Below, in pieces: positions 56,310 to 64,000 of a DNA stretch of 64,000 nt. This DNA comes from Apium graveolens (taxonomy: Eukaryota > Streptophyta > Magnoliopsida > Apiales > Apiaceae), in the NCBI RefSeq assembly GCF_009905375.1, contig NC_133655.1, positions 165,012,076 through 165,076,075 of the forward strand, written 5' to 3'. The translations under genes were made by a program, and so were the position numbers. The notes under the pieces are model-generated. The model worked only from the letters and a program-made list of their open reading frames with translations, had not been told where the DNA came from and did not search any database. How positions within the stretch are numbered: the first letter of the stretch is position 1; each line of letters starts with the position of its first letter.

Positions 56310-58172
56310 TGTAACGTCTGGGAAATATTATGTAATTATTTTTATCAGTAAATAATTATTATGTGATTTTTATGTGAATTTTGGTGAATTATTTGATAAC
56401 TGATATTAATATTTGGATGTTTATTTCTGATGAAAATGTGGATATTTTTAAGTTTTAATTATCCAGAATTAAATATAGATAATTTTGGTATTTTTCTGGT
56501 AATTTTTGGATTACAATATGATTTTATAAGGATTTATAGAATTAATAATGATTATTCTACATAATTCTAAAAATTAATTTTTAGAATCAGAAATCGTCCC
56601 ACTTCAATTGTTTTTACGTTTTTACAACCCGAAACTCTTCCGAAAACTCTTTCCTAACCTAATTTGATAATTCTGAACACTTTTCATGTTTTCACTTTTT
56701 CGATCCGGGGTACGGTTTGACCTGTACGAGTCCCGCTGTGAAATTTTCGATACGCAAATCATTTTATATATCGATAAGAATCCATATTCTAAAAAGGACA
56801 GACAGTATCACCTTAATTTCGTATAAAGTATTTTATAGGAAGCTCTGTTTTAATAATTATCCAATTCTGGTATTAAAATCGTATCGTCTTTTTAGTTACT
56901 TAGCGGCTAAGTAACCTATTTTTGGATCCGGTCTGTAAATATATTGATCGAAATATTAAATAAATAAAATATGCAATGGTTCTGTTAGCGATGTGTTGCT
57001 ATATTGTTAATTGTGTTCGATTGGTTAGATGCGAAGATTATTTTTTTATTTAATTATCGAGCTGTATGCATTTAATTCATTTTAAAGTGATTTTATTGAA
57101 TATTTATTCTTAAAAATGCAAAAATTGTTTCTAAAATTATTTTTATTACTTTATAATTTTATTTATTATTTTTAGGAGTTTATAAAATTTAGAAATTAAT
57201 ATTTTATTGATTATTTATCTTTAAATGATTTTCTGATTGCATTTAATTTTAAAAATCAATATTTATTCCAGAATTCTTCAAAAATTACGAAACTCATATT
57301 TTATATAGTTCAAAATATTTCGAGAATTTTTAAAATTGTTTCCTTAATTTTTGGGATAAATTTGACATGCGCGTTGTTTTGTTTAATTGTAAAAATGCAA
57401 GCCCTATGTGCACTTCAGAAATGATTTAAAAAATTCTGGAAATTTTATTTTGTTAACATCTAATTATTTCCGGAATTTTAAAATTATTTTCGTGAGTTTT
57501 CGAATTATTTTATATATTAAATGCTCATTAAAATTCCTAATTGCAATATTTAAATCGGGTCGTAAAATTAATGGCGAAACAGATCAGATAAGTATTATTT
57601 AGTTCCCCTTTCTTCTTCTCTCCTTTCTGTGCAATCTCTCCCTCTCTCTCTCGATTGATCTCTTTGTTCCCCTCAAATTTCTCTTTCTCCTCTAATCTCT
57701 CTGTTCCTCCTTTGTATTCTCCGATTCACCTATTTTTGGTAAGCTTCACCGGCCTCCTTGATTGTTTTTCTTTGTTTCCGGCCGATTGTCGCCGCCGGTT
57801 CTCTAGTGAGGTGACAGTGGTGGGGGTGTTACTCGGTTCTTTGTGTTGTATTTTGTGTCGTGCGTGCGTGTGTGAGTATGGGTGTGTGTGCATCTGTGTG
57901 TGTGGTGTTTATGCGGCGGTACCGCCATGTAGCTACCGTGTAGCCACCTGTTCTTGCTTCTTTCCGGTCTATTTTGGTTCGATTGGTGATGTGTTACACG
58001 CGGTGGTGTTTAGAAATTTTACTCATTTAATTAATTATTTTATTTGCTGCAGTGAATAAATTGATTCGAAGTTTTATGAAATAAAATTTATCATGCGGGA
58101 ATAAATATGTATTTAATCAGTAGAATACGCATTGGAAACCCGCAATTTTACGGGCACCCGCGAATTTTACCG

Positions 58173-58206
58173 CCGTCGGCGATGAGCCTCGGCGAGCCGA
58201 CGGTGG
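58173..58206 (+). repeat. GC-rich hairpin block in E6 LTR
   Basis: CCGTCGGC (58173-58180) and GCCGACGG (58196-58203) form perfect 8-bp arms around a 15-nt loop. The loop and right arm are identical in E3; the left arm is changed there. Confidence 0.75.
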
Positions 58207-59016
58207 GCGATGATGATTTTTATCTGAGTCCTACATTTATAAATAAAATAAAATTAATTCGTGAAATTAATTTTGAAATGAAAATTACGAATTAAAATAT
58301 AAAAATATGAATAACCAGGATAAATAATTGAGATTACATTGGTGTTTGGGAATTATGAATTGTAGTTGCGGGTGATTGGTTGTTGTTGTGTGATTGAATT
58401 GTTGTTGTGATTGACGTCGAAATGATTTGACGGGTAGGCCGATAAATAGAGGAAACGCTGCCCGATTTTTGGGAAAATAAATTCCGAAAATACGGGAACG
58501 TAACCTGTAATTGTCGGTAACGTCGAAAGAGGATATAATTGAACTTTATGAAACCTATTTATGTGACGTGACAAGATATTTTGTGAATAATCGATTACCC
58601 TATTTTTCAAAATGACAAATATACGTATTTTTCCGAAATTAAATACCGAACCGATTTTCAAAGATGTGAACCATAATTGCTATGTGTATTTCGATAATAC
58701 ATATAAATATAAATTCGGTTATAAAATCGTATGGGTAGAATAGGATAGCGATTTGATGTTAAGCTTAAGCGGTTATCTGAATTAGGGTATTTCAACCCTG
58801 TAGGTCATAGTCGGAAGATCCAAGACGTGACGTCGGACTAGGAATGATCTAACGATTAGATGTCGAGATTAACGAAGTTCCAATTGAAGGGCCTGAGTGT
58901 TGGTATCATATCCAGAATGAGATAATTGTTTGACGATAAGGCCGAACATTCAAGTCGAACCAAAGTCAACTAGTAATAGCGATTAAAGATTATTGAGGCA
59001 AGTATTCCAGAATATT

Positions 59017-59098
59017 CTTTTAAATACTGCAAGTATTCTTGATTTTCTTTTAAATACTGCAAGTATTCCCAAACTTTTTTTTAAATACTGCAAATATT
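59017..59098 (+). repeat. 30-bp repeats with short palindromes in E6 LTR
   Basis: Three units with TTTTAAATACTGCAAGTATT cores at about 59019, 59049 and 59080. AATACT/AGTATT is a 6-bp inverted pair around GCA. The third unit is diverged. The E3 LTR appears to have a single unit here (about 37400-37430). Confidence 0.8.
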
Positions 59099-59557
59099 TA
59101 TTCGCTCCTATTCTAAGTTCAGAATAGTTAACTATTTTATATTTCGCTGCAATTACTCTTATTATGCCAGTTCTTTTCATTATTGTTCCTTTATTATTAA
59201 TTGATCTCTTAAGCAAATACCTATTGTTCCGGGTTATTTGCGAACCCTAAATAGGGATGTTTTGAAATCAAAGTGATTTCACATCAAAATACTCTATGGA
59301 TTGGATGGTTACAATACGGGACGGGTACAACCCGAACCCTTGATTATTAGGCCATAGTTTCCTGGGTACCGTATATATGTTGATTGGGTCTATGCAGTTG
59401 GGTATAGATCCGCACTATCTCCTGACTGATCAGCATGTTATAGTGCATATGTTGGTTTCTAGTGTCCAGTCTAATTCATTGTTGTTAGGAATATATGTGC
59501 ATTAGTTTGATGATATGTTTAACAAAACACTTAAGTAGAAATCTAGTGTTTGTAGCC

Positions 59558-59590
59558 TCAACGGATAAGACCATTTTGGCTATCCGTTGA
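59558..59590 (+). repeat. Perfect inverted pair of the TCAACGGATA motif
   Basis: TCAACGGATA (59558-59567) and TATCCGTTGA (59581-59590) with a 13-nt loop. Confidence 0.92.
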
Positions 59591-59770
59591 TGGTGTAGCT
59601 TTACTTAGAAATAAGTCTAGTGCTGTAGCACATTTCAGTCTCTGAATTTGAGATATAATTCTTCTGTGTTGAGGGAAATTATAAGTCATGTTGACTACTA
59701 GAGGATATGTAGATAGGAAGGTCAATTGTAAATATTTCATGCCCTGTAATTTTGTATAAATGAAATGGTG

Positions 59771-59940
59771 TCAATGGATAACTTAAAGACCTTCAATGGA
59801 TGAGAAACAAATCTTCAACGGATGTCTCTAAAGCTTCAACGGATAACATCCTTCAACGGATGAGTGCATCAAGTGATAGAGCTTCAACTGCTAACACATC
59901 AACGGATGAAGCCATCAATGGATGAAGGCTTCAACGGATG
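59771..59940 (+). repeat. Cluster of eight TCAA(C/T)GGAT(A/G) motifs in E7 U3
   Basis: Starts at 59771, 59793, 59815, 59836, 59853, 59899, 59915 and 59931. The first four are 21-22 bp apart, about two helical turns. The reverse complement contains CCGTTG, a core that fits plant MYB sites (CNGTTR). Confidence 0.92.
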
Positions 59941-60066
59941 TTCTGTTAGATAGCAGTTGACAAGTGGTAGTTGTACCTACAAACAGAGGCACATGGGTTG
60001 ACAGAGATAACTGAGATGTGGTAGCCTATTTCAGGAACATCAGAAAAAGCAGCCGTTCTACTCTAG

Positions 60067-60073
60067 TATAAAG
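60067..60073 (+). promoter_or_regulatory. TATA box of E7 LTR
   Basis: TATAAAG in CTCTAGTATAAAGAGGC, about 585 bp into the LTR and about 130 bp after the motif cluster. Confidence 0.75.
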
Positions 60074-60543
60074 AGGCAATAGTCAACAATACACTGGAGT
60101 AAAATGGAGAAGAAACAAGTGGAGAACTTATTTTATTATTGTACTTTTTATCTTTGTCTTCACTTGTAAACTTGGTAATATATAAACCAAGTAGCAGCTA
60201 GTAATTAGATAAGAATTTTTCCAGAGCTGTTTAGAAAAATCTTGAGAGAAAAATTATCTAGTTTGTACTAGGACGCAGCTGTGATCAACTTCTTGAATCA
60301 CAGATTTTCTGAAATACCATCTCTGGTGGAACAACAATCCACCAAAAAAGTTTTTAAGGTCTGTTGTGTTCTTTACATTAGTGTTTGAATATATATTTGT
60401 CTGTATTAGCTTAAAGCAATTCATACACTTGTTTATCTTAAACACATAGCCTTTGAAACTGCTCAAAACTTGAAAAAGTTTTGAGATTTACATTCAACCC
60501 CCCCTTCTGTAAATCTCATTGTTAGTTCATTAGGAATAACAAT

Positions 60544-60555
60544 TGGTATCAGAGC
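60544..60555 (+). other. E7 primer-binding site
   Basis: TGGTATCAGAGC, a perfect tRNA-iMet-type site 2 bp after the LTR. Confidence 0.95.
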
Positions 60556-60602
60556 TAGCTTTTGACACACAAAGAGTTTAAAGATCTTGGAAACTAACAA
60601 AG

Positions 60603-63017
60603 ATGAGTAAGAAGGATATTGGAGTAAAAATCCCAGTTCTTGACAAAGACAGTTATCACCATTGGAAGGTGAAAATGCACCTTCATCTACTCTCCCAAGA
60701 TGAAGGTTATGTAAACTGCATTGAGAATGGTCCTCACATTCCCCACAAAGTAGCCACAGTTGCTACGGCCACAATTGCTGTTGGTCAATCCATTCCAAAA
60801 CCTAGAGCAGAATGGACAATGGAAGACACAGAAGAAGTCCACAAGGATAAGAAGACTATGAACATTTTGTTTAATGGTCTTGACAAGGATATGTTTGATA
60901 ATGTGACAAATTGCACAACTGCCAAAGAGGTTTGGGACACAGTTCAGCTACTGTGTGAAGGTACAGAACAAGTAAAAGAAAACAAAATGCAGCTTCTCAT
61001 TCAACAGTATGAGTATTTTCATTTTGAAGAAAATGAATCTTTAAATGACACATTCAATAGATTCCAAAAGCTGGTGAATGGACTGAAGCTGTATGGTAGA
61101 GTGTACCAGGTGAAGGATTCAAATCTTAAATTTTTAAGATCCTTGCCAAAGGAATGGAAACCCATGACTGTCTCCTTGAGAAACTCTCAAGATTATAAGG
61201 ACTTCACTCTTGAAAGATTATATGGAATCTTGAAGACTTATGAACTAGAGCTGGAACAGGATGAGGTATTGGAGAAGGGAAGAAAGAAAGGAGGTTCAGT
61301 TGCCTTGGTAGCTGAAAATGAAAAAGAATGCAGACAAGAAACTGTGAGATCTACATCAAACTCCAAAGATGGCACAAGCAAATCAGAATCAAGCAAGGGT
61401 AAGGAGCAAGTTGCTGAGAATGAAGACAACTCCAGCCAAGATGACTCTGATGGTATTGATGAGCATCTTGCATTTCTGTCCAGAAGATTTGCAAAGATGA
61501 AATTTAAGAAAAACACTAGAGCCACTAAACCTCATAAGAACATGGTGGACAAAACCAAGTTCAAGTGTTACAATTGTGGTACAAGTGGACACTTTGCAAG
61601 TGAGTGCAGAAAGCCAACTTCTGAAAAGAAGAAATTTGACCAAGTAGATTACAAAAAGAAATATTTTGATCTGCTCAAGCAAAAGGAGAGGGCTTTCATT
61701 ACTCAAGAAAAAGACTGGGCAGCTGATGGAGAAGAAGAGGATGAAAATGTGGAATATGTCAACTTGGCTCTCATGGCTGATTCTGAGGAAAATGAAGTTA
61801 GTTCATCAAGCAACCAGGTAATCACTACTGATTTAACACAGCTTACTAAAGAAGAGTGCAATGATGCTTTTAATGACATGTCTACTGAACTGTATCATTT
61901 GCATGTGTCTCTTAAATCTCTTGCTAAAGAAAATAGTAGGATTAAAGAGAACAATTTGTTTTTAAGTGATAGAAATGCTGTGTTAGAAGATAAGTTGATT
62001 GACCTAGAGAAAACTAAGCTACATTGTATATCTGTTGAAAATGAACTAGCTGAATCTGTTAAGAAAGTAGAAATACTTTCTAATCAATTAGAGAGAGAGC
62101 AAGAGGTGATTAAAGCCTGGAAGACATCTAGGGATGTTAGTGCTCAAATTGCCAAGGTCCAAGGAATTGAATCATTCTGTGAGACTGCCTGGAATAAAAA
62201 CAAAAAGAAACTGGAATTAATTGATGGGCTGTCAACGGATGTGGAATCAACGGATGATGAAAGTTATCCGTCGAAGGAAGAAAAGGAGCATCCGTTGAAG
62301 GTTCCTCAATTAAAACATGCAGATGTTTCTAAAAGTGAAAATCTAAAGAAACTCAACAAAAAGTTTGGTTCAACTTCCAAGAACTTTGTTAAAGAAGAAG
62401 CAAACACATCCAAAGATTTCAGTAAGGTGAATGTAGGACACATGACCTTCGAACAGTTAAAGAATAGGCTCAAAGTGGTTGAGGATAAAAAGGAAACTAA
62501 AAAGAAATCTAATAGAAATGGGAAGGTAGGGGTTAACAAACATAACAATTACACACCTGATAAGTATGCTCCTAGAAAAAGCTGTGTGCATTGTAGTAGT
62601 GTTAATCATCTATCTGCTAATTGCAAATCTATTAAGAAAACTCCCATACTTGTGCCCTCTTCCATGCCTAATATGTCTGCATCACCTCTGCATGCTATGC
62701 CTGTTATGTCTCATCAGAATCCTTATGCACATTTTGCAAACATGCCATATTTTAACAATCCTTATCTTGCTGCATTTAGTATGCCTCAAATGTCATACAA
62801 TATGCCAATATGGAATAACATGCTTACACAATCCATGCCTTATCAAATTCCAAATGTGCTAAATAATTCTGTGACTAACCCTACACCTCAACCAACTACA
62901 TCTAAGATCAAGGTTGACTCAAAGTTACCTAAGTCTAAAGATGCAGGAGGAATGAAGTCTAGGAGAAAGGCTAACAAGAATGGACCCAAGGAAACTTGGG
63001 TACCAAAATCAACTTGA
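60603..63017 (+). CDS. gag: E7 gag, intact, 804 codons (Sirevirus type)
   Basis: ATG at 60603, 47 bases after the primer site, is the first ATG in this frame with gag-like sequence; TGA at 63015. Residues 1 to about 230 form the copia gag core (DSYHHWKVKMHLHLLSQDEG, AKEVWDTVQLLCEGTEQ, LERLYGILKTYELELEQ). Then a charged linker, the zinc knuckle CYNCGTSGHFASEC (about residues 322-335), a predicted coiled coil (about 430-530), a second knuckle CVHCSSVNHLSANC (about 660-673), a Met/Pro/Asn-rich segment (about 685-755) and a basic end with WVPK. Length and two distant knuckles fit Sireviruses and match E4. The TCAACGGATG motif of the LTR recurs in the coding region at 62232-62298. No lesions are seen. 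Confidence 0.95.
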   Translation: MSKKDIGVKIPVLDKDSYHHWKVKMHLHLLSQDEGYVNCIENGPHIPHKVATVATATIAVGQSIPKPRAEWTMEDTEEVHKDKKTMNILFNGLDKDMFDNVTNCTTAKEVWDTVQLLCEGTEQVKENKMQLLIQQYEYFHFEENESLNDTFNRFQKLVNGLKLYGRVYQVKDSNLKFLRSLPKEWKPMTVSLRNSQDYKDFTLERLYGILKTYELELEQDEVLEKGRKKGGSVALVAENEKECRQETVRSTSNSKDGTSKSESSKGKEQVAENEDNSSQDDSDGIDEHLAFLSRRFAKMKFKKNTRATKPHKNMVDKTKFKCYNCGTSGHFASECRKPTSEKKKFDQVDYKKKYFDLLKQKERAFITQEKDWAADGEEEDENVEYVNLALMADSEENEVSSSSNQVITTDLTQLTKEECNDAFNDMSTELYHLHVSLKSLAKENSRIKENNLFLSDRNAVLEDKLIDLEKTKLHCISVENELAESVKKVEILSNQLEREQEVIKAWKTSRDVSAQIAKVQGIESFCETAWNKNKKKLELIDGLSTDVESTDDESYPSKEEKEHPLKVPQLKHADVSKSENLKKLNKKFGSTSKNFVKEEANTSKDFSKVNVGHMTFEQLKNRLKVVEDKKETKKKSNRNGKVGVNKHNNYTPDKYAPRKSCVHCSSVNHLSANCKSIKKTPILVPSSMPNMSASPLHAMPVMSHQNPYAHFANMPYFNNPYLAAFSMPQMSYNMPIWNNMLTQSMPYQIPNVLNNSVTNPTPQPTTSKIKVDSKLPKSKDAGGMKSRRKANKNGPKETWVPKST

Positions 63018-63021
63018 TTGA

Positions 63022-64000
63022 TTTTATGGTGTGCAGGGAAAAAGAAGAAATCTATGGTACTTGGACAGTGGCTGTTCAAGACACATGACAGGAGATTTCT
63101 CCCTGCTCACAGAGTTTAAGGAGAGAGCTGGCCCTAGCATAACCTTTGGAGATGACAGCAAAGGGTTTACTATGGGATATGGCTTGATTTCAACAAGGAA
63201 TGTCATAATTGATGAAATTGCACTAGTTGATGGTCTCAAGCACAACTTACTGAGCATCAGCCAACTATGTGATAGAGGGAATACAATTTCCTTCAATTCA
63301 GAAGCCTGTGTTGTCACCAGTAAGAAAGACAACAAAGTGGTTCTAACTGGAGTTAGAAAAGGAAATGTGTACTTAGCTGACTTCAACTCTACAGATGCAG
63401 AATCTATTACTTGTCTCTTCAGCAAAGCAAGTTCAGCTGAAAGTTGGCTATGGCACAAGAAGCTATCCCATTTGAATTTCAAGAAAATGAATGATCTAGT
63501 CAAAAAGGACTTAGTTAGAGGAATTCCTCTTGTTGAATTCTCAAGGGATGGTTTGTGTGATGCTTGTCAGAAAGGCAAACAAAGGAAAGCATCATTCAAA
63601 AAGAAGCTTGAAACAACAATTGATGAACCATTACAGCTGCTACATATGGATTTGTTTGGACCAGTCAATGTATTGTCAATTGCAAGAAAAAGATATTGCT
63701 TGGTGATTGTAGATGATTTCTCAAAGTTTTCATGGGTCTATTTTCTTGGATCAAAGGATGAAGCAAGTGAAATCATTATCAATCATATCAGGCAAGTCAA
63801 TAATCATCCTGACCTGAAAGTTAGGAATATCAGGAGTGACAATGGAACTGAGTTCAAGAATTTTACAATGAGGCTGTTCTGTGAAGAAAATGGAATCATG
63901 CATGAGTTCTCAGCTCCAAGAACACCTCAGCAAAATGGGGTAGTTGAAAGAAAGAACAGATCTTTAATTGAGGCTGCTAGAAGAATCAAAGTTACCAACA
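63022..64000 (+). CDS. pol: E7 pol, 5' part (protease and integrase), open to window edge
   Basis: The frame is +1 relative to gag and opens at 63022 after TGA at 63019. There is no ATG before the protease motif. NLWYLDSGCSRHMTG carries the protease DSG (63064-63072). Next come LKHNLLSISQLCDRG, the integrase leader LWHKKLSHLNFKKMNDLVKK, zinc-finger cysteines in GLCDACQKGKQRKASF, first catalytic Asp in LLHMDLFGP, second in RSDNGTEFKN, and Glu in PQQNGVVERKNRSLIEAA. No stop occurs to the window end (about 325 codons). How pol is reached from gag (frameshift, reinitiation or splicing) is not known. GTGTGCAGGG at 63029-63038 looks like a splice acceptor. Confidence 0.93.

Larger units (their letters stand above)
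56310..59482 (+). mobile_element. E6 LTR (Ty3/gypsy, same family as E3, plus strand), cut by E7
   Basis: It starts TGTAACGTCTGGG directly after E4 RT codons; CTCAC (56305-56309) is the candidate left target duplication. It aligns along its length with the minus strand of the E3 LTR, for example around CCGAAACTCTTCCGAAAAC and the GC-rich block at 58173-58206. A C/T-rich patch at about 57600-57720 follows a TATTTAAAT near 57548, a possible promoter. At 59482 it is interrupted by E7 in the part equivalent to E3 about 37010. Whether E6 is a solo LTR or a full element cannot be told here. Confidence 0.9.
59483..60541 (+). mobile_element. E7 5' LTR (Ty1/copia Sirevirus-like, 1059 bp)
   Basis: It starts TGTTAGGAATA and ends TTAGGAATAACA, two bases before a perfect primer site. 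ATTGT (59478-59482) is the candidate left target duplication; the right end is outside the window. U3 contains ten copies of TCAA(C/T)GGAT(A/G), one of them inverted. TATA box at 60067. The LTR end has the CAACCCCCCC/TTCTGT pattern, as E4 has CAACCCCCTTCTAC, supporting relatedness. Confidence 0.92.

Noticed and set aside
57655..58059. 134-codon plus-strand frame in the E6 LTR with hydrophobic and Cys-rich parts, secretory in look
   Set aside because: Same LTR region as above; composition follows C/T and GT-rich DNA; the E3 copy does not keep the frame.
59483..60602. Endogenous pararetrovirus or host gene promoter
   Set aside because: LTR ends, primer site and the Sirevirus gag-pol explain the whole stretch.
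1..64000. tRNA or rRNA genes
   Set aside because: No cloverleaf or rRNA segments seen; the TGGTATCAGAGC sites are primer-binding sites, not tRNAs.

Overview
The window is repeat DNA from a large plant genome, almost certainly a eudicot. It is a stack of LTR retrotransposons inserted into one another. I found no host gene, tRNA, rRNA or CRISPR array. The gag and pol texture recalls elements of the carrot/celery family, but that is an impression only and I would not rely on it. For reference I name the elements E1 to E7. E1, E2, E3, E6 and a solo LTR are Ty3/gypsy chromovirus-like (Tekay/Del-type pol, tRNA-iMet-type primer sites where visible, very long LTRs of about 3.4-4.3 kb). E4, E5 and E7 are Ty1/copia; E4 and E7 are Sirevirus-like.

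Layout. 1-21629: tandem plus-strand array of a decayed gypsy element, LTR1 (1-4322, lacking about 21 bp at the window edge), internal 1 (4323-9860), LTR2 (9861-12608, truncated), internal 2 (12609-17754), LTR3 (17755-21629). 21630-36437: older minus-strand gypsy element E2. Its 3' LTR (21630-24999) is cut by the E1 array, its gag-pol lies at 24995-29667, a small extra ORF sits at 29976-30299, and its 5' LTR starts at 30523. That 5' LTR carries a solo LTR (31564-34998, perfect target duplication GTACT) and is broken at 36437 by E3. 36438-41995: E3, minus strand, 3' LTR plus about 2 kb of decayed pol. 41996-56309: E4, a plus-strand copia element inserted in E3. Within the E4 integrase lies E5 (45609-54231), a complete minus-strand copia element with two 1708-bp LTRs and target duplication TTCAC. 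56310-59482: LTR of E6 (same family as E3), inserted in the E4 reverse transcriptase/RNase H region. 59483-64000: E7, a Sirevirus inserted in the E6 LTR, with intact gag and an open pol running off the window.

The insertion order follows from the nesting: E2 first; then E1, the solo LTR and E3; then E4 in E3; then E5 and E6 in E4; then E7 in E6 (E2 > E3 > E4 > E6 > E7, five levels). Coding decay agrees with this. E1, E2 and E3 are full of stops and frameshifts, E4 and E5 carry several lesions, and E7 gag is undamaged.

The less ordinary signals are: a TCAACGGATG motif repeated in the E7 LTR and again, in both orientations, inside its gag gene; a comparable motif shared by the E4 LTR and coding region; an acidic ORF between primer site and gag in E2, with a possible relic in E1; hairpin-forming 56-bp repeats in the E1 LTRs whose copy number differs; an E1 internal order with a pol fragment ahead of gag; and two internal deletions that leave E5 without most of gag and RNase H.
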